NCBI GenBank assembly: GCA_949001935.1
Contig: CARJLX010000004.1
Span: 1 to 64,000, forward strand
Origin: an uncultured Eubacteriales bacterium
Lineage (GTDB): Bacteria > Bacillota > Clostridia > Christensenellales > UBA1242
DNA length: 64,000 bases
Direction: 5' to 3'
The notes beneath the pieces are model-generated. The model was given only the letters and a program-made list of their open reading frames with translations, did not search any database and was not told the origin of the DNA. The translations under genes and the position numbers were made by a program. Positions 1-6,836 of the stretch are shown here, piece after piece; positions within the stretch are counted from its first letter, which is position 1; every line of letters begins with the position of its first letter.

Positions 1-1633
1 CTATAGACACAGTTTTATAACTACCGCCACTATCACTTTGCCATATAGAATTTGGCTTGATGATATCTAATATGCCTTCAGGGCGATAAATTTTTAAAGT
101 ACTATAATAGAAGGCTTTTAATACTGGGTATCCACGATCTTTACCGTCCTTAAACATCCATGTATTTGCAAAATCCCATGCAATATTCCAATTTGAAGAT
201 GATGTATACCAAGAAAGTGTTACATCAACATCCCAACCATCTATTGCTTCTCCAGAATAAGTACCTGAGCCAACAGGCTCATCTCCCTCCCGTCCATCAT
301 AATAACAATGATTTAGCGTTAAAGTTACTCCCTCTCGGTTATATCCTACGATAGCTCCATTAATTTTACCACCTAATCTAGTCATAAAATTAAAGCTATC
401 TATGATAGTAACAGATGCCTTACTATTACAATAACCTAATATACCACCTGTATATCCAAATCCCGACCCATTATTTTTAATAATAGAAGAGGAATTATAA
501 CAATGTTCAATTGTCAGATTCTTATTTATCTCTCCAACTATTCCTCCAGCAGCTGCCCCAGTCACATCCCCAGCATTATAGCAATTTTGAATTGTCACTG
601 TCGCCAAAGTGGAGGTAGATCCAATTATTCCACCCGCAGTACCTACAGCATACAAATAGCCAGTACTTGTAACCGTTGTAGACTCGGGAATATAGCAACA
701 ATTAATTGTACATGAACCAAAAGCATAAGCAACAATTCCTCCAACATCAAAAATGCCATTTATGGTAGAATTTTCTACACCTACATTTTTTATTACACTT
801 CCTGTGCTTACTGCACCAAACAATCCTTGGTGATCCCCATAATTACTTGTGTTCGGTGTATAAGCAGTTTTTGTAAAAATCCCTGAAACATTATATCCAT
901 TCCCATCATAATGTCCTGTAAAATGTTTTGTAGTACTTGCTCCAGATCGTGTTGTCCTTACTCCAATAGGTTGCCACCAGTATTTTGAGACATTTATATT
1001 GCAAGTTTGTTTAAAATATACGCCTTGATAATAGTTTGAAGCGTTATGAGTGCCAGTCCCTGAATAAATTCTATACGACAATCCTGCCAATTCAGCAGCT
1101 GAAGAAATTAAATATGGATCACTTTCTGTTCCACTACCTGCCCAAGTTGTATCAAGTTCATCGTAATCTTCATCCCAATACATGTCATATAATGGCTCTG
1201 CTGTTCTATCTAAATATACAAATAGTACACTAGAACTTAAATTGCCTGCACTACTCACTGTTGGGAATTTTGTTTTACTTGTATTAAGTGTATATGCTGA
1301 TGTTGTTGGTGTAACTTTCCAACTAATACTTGAAAATGAATCTACGCTAAATGTCATCATTCCCGTTTTTGTGATTTCTGTAGTATATTGTGTAGAAGCT
1401 CCACCTTTTACATATGTTGCTGTCACTTTTGCTATCGAATCATTAGCAGTACTATATTCTCCTGTCTTGTAGCCACTCTCTTTGTATATGTAAACCATAA
1501 GTTGTGCTGCCGCATTACTTCCTTCACTCATATATGAAATGTCCACACAAGCAAAAGCAGTGCCTACTGTTATAGCCACCATAGCGAAGATTATCATACA
1601 AAGTGTTATTATTGTATTCTTTAACGACCTCAT
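1..1633 (-). CDS. Secreted GLUG-repeat surface protein (C-terminus beyond window)
   Basis: The minus-strand frame stays open from an ATG at 1633, preceded by GGAGAAGGGA, to the window edge, giving at least 544 residues. Residues 1-29 look like a signal peptide (two Lys/Arg near the start, then a hydrophobic stretch ending in VGTAFA). Around residue 167 a GSGTESDPYLISSAAELAGL segment matches the pattern that opens GLUG/adhesin-type surface modules. It is followed by Gly-rich repeats such as GGIVAYAFGSCTINCCY, GGIIGS, GGIVGE and GGILGY, typical of beta-helical GLUG repeats. I infer an exported adhesin-like protein; the ligand and anchoring mode are not visible because the C-terminus lies outside. 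It has a long leader with two small hairpins and a promoter whose spacer holds a nine-G tract, so expression may be phase variable. Confidence 0.85.
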   Translation of the reverse strand, partial: MRSLKNTIITLCMIIFAMVAITVGTAFACVDISYMSEGSNAAAQLMVYIYKESGYKTGEYSTANDSIAKVTATYVKGGASTQYTTEITKTGMMTFSVDSFSSISWKVTPTTSAYTLNTSKTKFPTVSSAGNLSSSVLFVYLDRTAEPLYDMYWDEDYDELDTTWAGSGTESDPYLISSAAELAGLSYRIYSGTGTHNASNYYQGVYFKQTCNINVSKYWWQPIGVRTTRSGASTTKHFTGHYDGNGYNVSGIFTKTAYTPNTSNYGDHQGLFGAVSTGSVIKNVGVENSTINGIFDVGGIVAYAFGSCTINCCYIPESTTVTSTGYLYAVGTAGGIIGSTSTLATVTIQNCYNAGDVTGAAAGGIVGEINKNLTIEHCYNSSSIIKNNGSGFGYTGGILGYCNSKASVTIIDSFNFMTRLGGKINGAIVGYNREGVTLTLNHCYYDGREGDEPVGSGTYSGEAIDGWDVDVTLSWYTSSSNWNIAWDFANTWMFKDGKDRGYPVLKAFYYSTLKIYRPEGILDIIKPNSIWQSDSGGSYKTVSI

Positions 1634-1647
1634 TCCCTTCTCCTTTT

Positions 1648-1717
1648 GACATCAGATGTTCTGCGACTTGTTGAAAAATATCTTCTTTGATTATGTTGTG
1701 GACACCAGATGTGCCAC
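1648..1717 (-). repeat. Two ATCTG-loop hairpins in the surface-protein leader
   Basis: The minus strand of this leader has GTGGCAC-ATCTG-GTGTCCAC (1698-1717, one bulge), and nearer the start codon a weaker relative containing GAACATCTGATGTC. Both resemble the GCAAC-ATCTG-GTTGC hairpins next to argS, ssb and rpsF. Their role is unknown. Confidence 0.5.
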
Positions 1718-1862
1718 GATTAGTTAAAAGTCAAACATTCTTTCCTTTATCATGTGAAATATTAATACTTTTACTCAAATATTATACCCAATTTTAGAGT
1801 AAAAGCCAAATATTTCACGCAAATTTTGAGTAAAATTGTGGAAATCTCTAGTTTTCAAAATC

Positions 1863-1890
1863 AGTATAGCAAATCCCCCCCCCGCGTCAA
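1863..1890 (-). promoter_or_regulatory. Promoter with a 9-G spacer tract (candidate phase-variable)
   Basis: On the minus strand TTGACG (1885-1890) and TATACT (1863-1868) are separated by 16 nt. That spacer includes nine consecutive G (plus-strand C at 1875-1883). It points at the GLUG surface gene, about 230 nt downstream. One slippage event would change the spacer to 15 or 17 nt, a classic way to tune sigma-70 promoters. Confidence 0.72.
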
Positions 1891-1990
1891 GCAAATTGAC
1901 AGCAAAGTCAAATATTTTTTATTGACGCTTGGTGTTAATTGTATTGCTATTAAAGATGTGTGATTATACAAGGATTTAAATTTTACAAAC

Positions 1991-2021
1991 AAAAAAACAC
2001 GATTAAATAATCGTGTTTTTA
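1991..2021 (-). terminator. Intrinsic terminator after rplA
   Basis: The stem AAACACGATT / AATCGTGTTT is followed by a T-run on the minus strand, 13 nt after the rplA stop codon. Confidence 0.85.
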
Positions 2022-2033
2022 TTTATAGATTAA

Positions 2034-2720
2034 TTACATAGAAACTTGAACTTTAACGCCAGGGCCCATTGTTGTTGCAACAGTCACAGACTTAAGATAA
2101 GTTCCTTTTGCGGCTGCTGGTTTAGCCTTAACAAGTGCTTCAACAACTGTATTAAAGTTATCTACAAGTTTATCTTTACCAAAACTTACTTTTCCTAAGA
2201 TAACATGTACAATATTGTTCTTATCAAGTCTATATTCCACCTTACCTGCTTTTGCTTCTGTGATGGCTTTAGCAACATCCATTGTTACTGTACCACTCTT
2301 AGGGTTTGGCATTAAGCCTTTTGGTCCTAAAACTCTAGCAACGCGACCTACAAGTCCCATCATATCTGGAGTTGTGATACAAACGTCAAAGTCTACCCAT
2401 CCACCTTGAATTTTAGAAACAATTTCTTCTGCTCCAACAAAGTCTGCACCTGCTTTAACAGCATCATCTGCTTTATCACCTTTAGCAATAACCAAAACTT
2501 TAAGAGTTTTTCCAGTTCCGTGAGGAAGTACACAAACACCACGAACTTGTTGATCTGCTTGTCTACCATCAACACCAAGGCGAACATGAAGTTCAACAGT
2601 TTCGTCAAACTTAGCCTTTGGCATATCTAAAAGAGTTTGCATTGCAGAAGCAACATCAAAAGAAGTTTGATTTGAAGCAACTTCTACAGCCTTTTGATAT
2701 CTTTTACCTAACTTTTTCAT
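2034..2720 (-). CDS. rplA: 50S ribosomal protein L1
   Basis: This 228-residue protein has the usual L1 length and the L1 signature around residues 118-145 ([26 protein letters not shown]). L1 binds 23S rRNA at the mobile stalk next to the E site and in many bacteria also represses its own operon. The start follows AGGAGG with good spacing. It lies 11 nt after rplK in the conserved L11-L1 order and is the last gene before an intrinsic terminator. Confidence 0.98.
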   Translation of the reverse strand: MKKLGKRYQKAVEVASNQTSFDVASAMQTLLDMPKAKFDETVELHVRLGVDGRQADQQVRGVCVLPHGTGKTLKVLVIAKGDKADDAVKAGADFVGAEEIVSKIQGGWVDFDVCITTPDMMGLVGRVARVLGPKGLMPNPKSGTVTMDVAKAITEAKAGKVEYRLDKNNIVHVILGKVSFGKDKLVDNFNTVVEALVKAKPAAAKGTYLKSVTVATTMGPGVKVQVSM

Positions 2721-2731
2721 ACAAGTCCTCC

Positions 2732-3160
2732 TTAGTCAACAACTGTGACGCCCATGCTTCTAGCAGCGCCTTCAATCATAGACATAGCAGACTCAATTGA
2801 TGTACAGTTAAGGTCTGGCATCTTAGTTTCAGCGATTTGCTTGATTTGAGCCTTTGTAATTTTTCCGACTTTTGTTTTGTTTGGTGTTGCAGACCCTTTT
2901 TCAAGACCAATAGCCTTCATAATAAGTATAGCTGCTGGTGGAGTCTTAAGCACAAATGTGAAACTTCTATCTTTATAGATAGTGATCACTACTGGAATAA
3001 TCATTCCAGCTTGAGAAGCAGTCTTCTCATTAAATTCTTTTGTAAAGCCCGCGATGTTAATTCCATGAGGTCCAAGAGATGAACCAACTGGAGGTCCCGG
3101 AGTGGCTTTACCTGCAGGGAGTTGTAATTTAACTACCGCAGAGATTTCTTTTCCTGCCAT
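2732..3160 (-). CDS. rplK: 50S ribosomal protein L11
   Basis: The 142-residue protein has the canonical length. The N-terminus contains [20 protein letters not shown] with the conserved Pro/Gly loop, and the C-terminal RNA-binding domain includes [11 protein letters not shown]11 forms the GTPase-associated centre with 23S rRNA and is needed for stringent-response sensing by RelA. An AAAGGAGG site precedes the ATG, and a structured leader lies upstream. It is co-oriented with nusG, although a hypothetical gene is inserted between them. Confidence 0.98.
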   Translation of the reverse strand: MAGKEISAVVKLQLPAGKATPGPPVGSSLGPHGINIAGFTKEFNEKTASQAGMIIPVVITIYKDRSFTFVLKTPPAAILIMKAIGLEKGSATPNKTKVGKITKAQIKQIAETKMPDLNCTSIESAMSMIEGAARSMGVTVVD

Positions 3161-3162
3161 TT

Positions 3163-3268
3163 TTTCCTCCTTTAAGTGGTTTTATGACGGGTTGCAGTTC
3201 CCATCTCCCACGATTAAAACGAAAGCGACTATCTTTCGTTATATATCAAGCGGTCATGCCGCGATATA
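3163..3268 (-). promoter_or_regulatory. Structured rplK leader
   Basis: Between the hypothetical gene and rplK the minus strand folds into two hairpins: TATATC..GCGG/CCGC..GATATA (3242-3268) and the perfect 8-bp stem AACGAAAG/CTTTCGTT (3218-3240). They are followed by GTGGGAGATGGG and, later, ACCAC just before AAAGGAGG. A GTGGGAG...CCAC segment is common before rplK in Clostridia and may form the autoregulatory leader. The second hairpin could also act as a weak terminator for the hypothetical gene. Confidence 0.5.
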
Positions 3269-3273
3269 CCAAT

Positions 3274-3756
3274 TTATTCAGCCTCAGTTTCAGCAATATA
3301 TAATTTATTTAATATATGGCTAACAATTATATGTTCTTGATTTTGCTTTGAAACAGCGTTGGCAATAAGTCCACCATTTTGCATAGTTGCATCAATATCG
3401 ATTTTATAAAGAAGATTTTTATCTTCGTTTTTATTTAATCCAAGCTTTAATTCTCTATTTTCACCTTTCAGGTAGAAATAATAATTAACACTTCCCTTTT
3501 CTACAATTTCTGCAATTGAATTTCCTACAAGAACACCTTTATTGCCATTTTCGTCAATACTGTCTACAACAAGGTCTGCTGTTGCTCTAAGAGTGTATAA
3601 TGTTGCAATATTTTCGGCTCCTTTTGCATCTACAAAACGCAAAATGTCAGCACCATGTAAACTTTTAGATCTCTCAAAACCTTTTGAAACATGACTTGTT
3701 CCTGTTTTACTTAAATATTTTTGATTAAACTTTTCAGCATTTGATAAACTTTTCAT
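3274..3756 (-). CDS. Hypothetical protein between nusG and rplK
   Basis: This 160-residue protein is not recognised. It is hydrophilic, with no signal peptide or membrane segment. The middle (about residues 50-130) has alternating beta-type sequence (NIATLYTLRATADLVVDSI), suggesting a small mixed or beta fold, and the C-terminus is acidic. It has a good ribosome site (TTGGAGGAAAT) and its own promoter. Its position inside an otherwise invariant nusG-rplK cluster is unusual. Function unknown. Confidence 0.75.
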   Translation of the reverse strand: MKSLSNAEKFNQKYLSKTGTSHVSKGFERSKSLHGADILRFVDAKGAENIATLYTLRATADLVVDSIDENGNKGVLVGNSIAEIVEKGSVNYYFYLKGENRELKLGLNKNEDKNLLYKIDIDATMQNGGLIANAVSKQNQEHIIVSHILNKLYIAETEAE

Positions 3757-3772
3757 ATTTCCTCCAACAATA

Positions 3773-3800
3773 ATTATAAATCAAAATTTTAGAAAGTCAA
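3773..3800 (-). promoter_or_regulatory. Promoter for the 160-aa hypothetical gene
   Basis: TTGACT (3795-3800) and TATAAT (3773-3778) on the minus strand are 16 nt apart, just downstream of nusG. They could also serve rplK-rplA. Confidence 0.7.
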
Positions 3801-3804
3801 TATG

Positions 3805-4470
3805 TTAGTTTATTTTTCTAACTTGGTTGAATTGCAAATCTACAGAAGTTTCTCTTCCAAACATTTCAACATTAACAGTTAAAAGGTTTGCTTCAGGATT
3901 AACAGCAACAACCTGCCCAACCATTCCATTAAGTGGACCATCAATAACTTCGATTTTATCATTTACAGCAAGATCGGTTTCAACCTTAATCTTTTCAAGA
4001 CGAAGTTTCATAACTTCTTCCTCATTTAAAGCTAGTGGTCGACCTTTTGGTCCAACAAAGCCAGTGATACCTCTTGTCCTTGTAACATTATGCCAAAGGT
4101 CATCAGCGTATTTCATTTTAACTAAGATATAGCAAGGCATTGCTTTGCGTTGAACAAGCACTTTTTTACCATTTTTCTCTTCAACAACATCTTCCATAGG
4201 AATAACGACATCAAAGATACGGTCTTGAAGATTAAACTTTTCAATAACTGTTTCAAGGTTTTCTTTTGCAACATTTTCATAACCTGAGAATGTGTGAAGA
4301 ACATACCATTTAGCAGCCAAATCATCACTATAAGCCACTTCCTCACCAGTTAAAGCATTAGTTTTCTTGATTTTAAGTCTTTCAGGAATAACCTCTTTTT
4401 CTTCAACTTCATTTTCTGTATTTTCAACTTGACCATTTACGATTTGATCTAATAATTCTTTTTCTTCCAT
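3805..4470 (-). CDS. nusG: Transcription termination/antitermination factor NusG
   Basis: The NGN domain begins near residue 54 (KWYVLHTFSGYENVAKENLE) and the KOW domain lies near residues 165-195 (NDKIEVIDGPLNGMVGQVV). NusG binds the RNA polymerase clamp and couples it to Rho or to the ribosome. At 221 residues it is about 40-50 longer than usual because of an acidic, Glu-rich N-terminal extension (residues 1-50). SecE, the upstream neighbour, carries a similar extension. The start follows an AAAGAGGTAT site 13 nt after the secE stop. Confidence 0.97.
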   Translation of the reverse strand: MEEKELLDQIVNGQVENTENEVEEKEVIPERLKIKKTNALTGEEVAYSDDLAAKWYVLHTFSGYENVAKENLETVIEKFNLQDRIFDVVIPMEDVVEEKNGKKVLVQRKAMPCYILVKMKYADDLWHNVTRTRGITGFVGPKGRPLALNEEEVMKLRLEKIKVETDLAVNDKIEVIDGPLNGMVGQVVAVNPEANLLTVNVEMFGRETSVDLQFNQVRKIN

Positions 4471-4483
4471 AATATACCTCTTT

Positions 4484-4993
4484 TTACTTGAATGGAATGA
4501 ATGGTTTGCCCATCAAAGCACTTGAAAGGAAACCAAACAATAAGTCAAGACATAACAATACAACTGCAAAAATAAGAACAACTGTGATAACAACGCCTGT
4601 CTTTTTAACAACTTCTGGGAATTTAGGCCAAACAACTTTTTTAAGTTCACTAACAGTTTCCTTGCTACGGCGTTTTAAACCTTTCTTTTCCTTTTTGTCC
4701 TTGTTGTCTTTTTTAGATTTTTTCTTGTCATCTTCTTTTTTATTGTTCTTCTTGTCTACAATAGGCTTTTCTTTTTTGGAAGCAGTATGAGTTTTTACCT
4801 CTTCCATATTAGCCTCTTCCTTAACTTCTTCAACAACCATTTCGTCAGCGTTTAAATCAGCATTAACCTCTTCTATAACGATTTCTTCTTCTGGTGTGAT
4901 AGCTTCAACTTCTTCATTTGCAGAAAGTTTCACCTCTTCTTTTTCTACTGCAGAAATTTTAACAGGTGCTTTTTTGTCTTTCCTTTTAGTCAT
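4484..4993 (-). CDS. secE: Protein translocase subunit SecE with a long charged N-terminus
   Basis: The last 60 residues are a standard SecE: an amphipathic helix ETVSELKKVVWPKFPEV, then one membrane span (about residues 132-155). The first 105 or so residues are an extra hydrophilic tail, Glu-rich then Lys-rich (KKNNKKEDDKKKSKKDNKDK). SecE holds SecY together in the membrane; a typical bacterial single-span SecE is about 60-70 residues, so this one is more than twice that. The order rpmG-secE-nusG supports the assignment. Confidence 0.95.
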   Translation of the reverse strand: MTKRKDKKAPVKISAVEKEEVKLSANEEVEAITPEEEIVIEEVNADLNADEMVVEEVKEEANMEEVKTHTASKKEKPIVDKKNNKKEDDKKKSKKDNKDKKEKKGLKRRSKETVSELKKVVWPKFPEVVKKTGVVITVVLIFAVVLLCLDLLFGFLSSALMGKPFIPFK

Positions 4994-5008
4994 AGTTCCT
5001 CCGCTAAA

Positions 5009-5170
5009 TTACTTTGTTTCTTTGTGAACAGTTCTCTTTCCACACTTTGGACAGAATTTTGTAATTTCAATTCTTTCAGAATTGTTGCTACTATTTTTGC
5101 TTGTAGCATAATTTCTTTCTTGACATTCAGTGCAAGCAAGTGTGATGTTTTTGCGTTTTGGTGCTGCCAT
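5009..5170 (-). CDS. rpmG: 50S ribosomal protein L33, zinc form
   Basis: A 53-residue ORF starts [20 protein letters not shown] and ends [16 protein letters not shown]. The two CxxC pairs (residues 13/16 and 40/43) are the zinc ribbon of the C+ form of L33. The length and position upstream of secE are canonical. A GGAGATAA site precedes the ATG. A longer ORF in another frame across this region is a shadow. Confidence 0.95.
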   Translation of the reverse strand: MAAPKRKNITLACTECQERNYATSKNSSNNSERIEITKFCPKCGKRTVHKETK

Positions 5171-5184
5171 AATTTATCTCCTAA

Positions 5185-5215
5185 CAAAAAACTAACACCC
5201 CGAATGAAGTGTTAG
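5185..5215 (-). terminator. Terminator-like hairpin at the 5' end of the rpmG-secE-nusG transcript
   Basis: The minus strand has stem CTAACAC/GTGTTAG with a 10-nt loop (5192-5215), followed by TTTTTT. It lies between the promoter at 5220-5248 and the rpmG ribosome site, so it falls at the very start of the mRNA. It may be an attenuator or a 5'-stabilising hairpin rather than the end of an upstream gene. Confidence 0.6.
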
Positions 5216-5219
5216 CATG

Positions 5220-5248
5220 ATTTTAACATAATAAACATAATTTGTCAA
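5220..5248 (-). promoter_or_regulatory. Promoter of the rpmG-secE-nusG operon
   Basis: TTGACA (5243-5248) and TAAAAT (5220-5225) are 17 nt apart on the minus strand, with the predicted start near 5213. Confidence 0.85.
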
Positions 5249-5319
5249 GGCTTTTTAATACCTTTATAAAAATATTTTTTATTTCCCCTCAATCCTTTCC
5301 GCTTTGATTTTTTTGGAAA

Positions 5320-5604
5320 CTATGCTTTAACCATAGAAACTTCTTTATCTGAAATTGTCACATAAATGAGCATACAAGTTTCATCTTTATTGATTTTTTT
5401 TACAATACTGTCATAATCCGTTGGAAGATTATAATCAAGATCAAATTTTAAAGCATATGCAAGATAAGATCTTAAAAACTCTTCGGCATATAAATAAGCC
5501 TCTTCCATAACCTTACCTTCGGTTGTTATATCAATATCTGGGAAAAAAACTTTAACTTCGTCATCGGCATTATAGAAAACTGCAGGGTATAAAAATCTTT
5601 GCAT
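5320..5604 (-). CDS. HicB-like domain protein
   Basis: In this 94-residue protein the first 55 residues (YPAVFYNADDEVKVFFPDID...EGKVMEEAYLYAEEFLRSYL) follow the HicB/UPF0150 pattern: three strands, an FPD turn and a long helix. HicB proteins are antitoxins of HicA mRNA interferases, but no HicA ORF is adjacent and there is no recognisable DNA-binding tail. I therefore call it an orphan HicB-fold protein, role unknown. A site resembling AGGAG precedes the ATG. Confidence 0.65.
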   Translation of the reverse strand: MQRFLYPAVFYNADDEVKVFFPDIDITTEGKVMEEAYLYAEEFLRSYLAYALKFDLDYNLPTDYDSIVKKINKDETCMLIYVTISDKEVSMVKA

Positions 5605-5705
5605 TTTTTGAACTCCTATTATTTTGATTTTAGCATAAAAATTTCAAAATTCAAAATAATTTATGAATTTTTTATATTTTTTATTAAAATTTGTAAGAAA
5701 TTTTG

Positions 5706-6368
5706 TTAAAAATCGTTTTCTAATCCCAGCTCTTCTATCTTTTTATTGTTTTTCATTAACCCACCAATTGAAGCACAACGCTTTATATTGTCGCCATAAT
5801 AAAAGGCATGTGGTATTAAATCATCAAGTTCTACAACTCTTTTCGAAGTATCTTTGCTTCGAATAAAATCTTTCATATCTCTTCTTGGCGGCATAAAAAA
5901 CCCAGGATGATAAATAATTCTACTAGTAAAGATTTGTGGTCTCAGTATACGGACATCTGCCAAGAAACTCTCTTCATATATTCTTAATTCATGTGGAATT
6001 CTGTCAAATAATTTTTGCGAATTCTTTAAAGACTTTTGTAATTTTTCTTGCAAAACTTTATTTCTGTCGCTAGCCGAACATACACCAAGCATTTGCTCAA
6101 CAAGGTTAGTTTGTCGACAGATAGTATGAAATTGACAAAATCTGATAAAAGCTTCTTCTTTCAAGCCATCTTCGTTTTGAATTCTTCTTTCGATTCTACG
6201 CCAACTAAGAGCACTAAAATGTTTTAAAGTAGTCATAACATCATATAATTTTTGAGTCTTGTTTTTAACAACAGGCTTATTTTCTTTAAAAACCTCTTCC
6301 AAACGCTTTAAAGTATAAACATCTGCAGTTTGATTGGACAATTCTTCCAATAAATCCAAATACTTCAT
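5706..6368 (-). CDS. Hypothetical protein, 220 aa
   Basis: Not recognised. The protein is soluble, basic and mostly helical, with no signal peptide, membrane span or zinc motif. The first half (to about residue 130) reads as long amphipathic helices; the second half contains the Pro-rich stretch HPGFFMPPRR and ends in a Lys/Asn-rich tail. It lies just downstream of the 46-aa gene and its terminator. The ribosome site is weak (GGGGGATTT). Confidence 0.65.
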   Translation of the reverse strand: MKYLDLLEELSNQTADVYTLKRLEEVFKENKPVVKNKTQKLYDVMTTLKHFSALSWRRIERRIQNEDGLKEEAFIRFCQFHTICRQTNLVEQMLGVCSASDRNKVLQEKLQKSLKNSQKLFDRIPHELRIYEESFLADVRILRPQIFTSRIIYHPGFFMPPRRDMKDFIRSKDTSKRVVELDDLIPHAFYYGDNIKRCASIGGLMKNNKKIEELGLENDF

Positions 6369-6384
6369 AAATCCCCCACAATTT

Positions 6385-6408
6385 AAAAAAAGGGGAAAAT
6401 CCCCCTTT
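6385..6408 (-). terminator. Intrinsic terminator after the 46-aa gene
   Basis: The minus-strand stem AAAGGGG/CCCCTTT is followed by seven T, about 20 nt after the stop of the small ORF. Confidence 0.85.
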
Positions 6409-6429
6409 CGTGTTTAATAATTGAATTTA

Positions 6430-6570
6430 TTATAAATCAAATTCAATCCCAATATTTTTTTCTTTATAATCTTTTGTGTCTTGAGCTTTAACAACTCCAT
6501 TATACCCAAATTTCTTATATGCTTCCTTAGCAAGAACAACTGTAGGAAGTTTTGCTTCAATCTTTACCAT
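6430..6570 (-). CDS. 46-residue small protein of unknown function
   Basis: The ORF encodes a protein beginning MVKIEAKLPTVVLAKEAYKK and ending NIGIEFDL. It has a strong GGAGGAC ribosome site 6 nt before the ATG, a consensus promoter directly upstream and an intrinsic terminator directly downstream, so it is a complete single-gene unit. It is hydrophilic and Lys-rich, with no Cys and no membrane span. Not recognised. The quality of its signals argues for a real, well-expressed gene. Confidence 0.82.
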   Translation of the reverse strand: MVKIEAKLPTVVLAKEAYKKFGYNGVVKAQDTKDYKEKNIGIEFDL

Positions 6571-6595
6571 ATTTATGTCCTCCGTTTATGGCTGT

Positions 6596-6624
6596 ATTAT
6601 AGCACACTTTTGAGTATTTGTAAA
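6596..6624 (-). promoter_or_regulatory. Strong promoter for the 46-aa gene
   Basis: TTTACA (6619-6624) and TATAAT (6596-6601) are 17 nt apart on the minus strand, about 25 nt before the ATG. Confidence 0.85.
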
Positions 6625-6766
6625 TACCTTTTTTAAAAATTTTTTAAAATATTTTCAAACTTATAAAATTAGAAATATAAAAAGGTTTTTTTGTTGATAA
6701 AACAGTCTATTTTCCCATAATTTTACATGAAAACTTCAAATTTTTTAAAGAAATTTCAAAAAAGGC

Positions 6767-6793
6767 TTGACAAATCCCCCCCCCGAGTATACT
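6767..6793 (+). promoter_or_regulatory. Promoter with a 9-C spacer tract (candidate phase-variable)
   Basis: TTGACA (6767-6772) and TATACT (6788-6793) are separated by 15 nt, nine of which are consecutive C (6776-6784). Fifteen is short for sigma-A; gaining one or two C would bring the spacer to 16-17. It drives the membrane-anchored protein at 6837. The 15-mer formed by CAAAT, nine C and G is identical to the tract at 1870-1884, which has the opposite orientation relative to its promoter. Confidence 0.75.
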
Positions 6794-6836
6794 TGAATTG
6801 TGGACAACTTTTTTATCTAAATTTAGGAGGTAAAAT

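Noticed and set aside
160..1472. Plus-strand ORFs in the first 1.5 kb
   Set aside because: They are antisense shadows of the GLUG surface protein; none has a ribosome site and their composition is biased Asn/Tyr/Ser.
4990..5187. 65-aa minus-strand ORF
   Set aside because: It is a shadow of rpmG in another frame; the zinc-ribbon L33 frame is clearly the real one.
5320..5604. HicAB toxin-antitoxin module
   Set aside because: No HicA-like ORF of about 60 aa is found on either side, so only an orphan HicB-like protein is supported.
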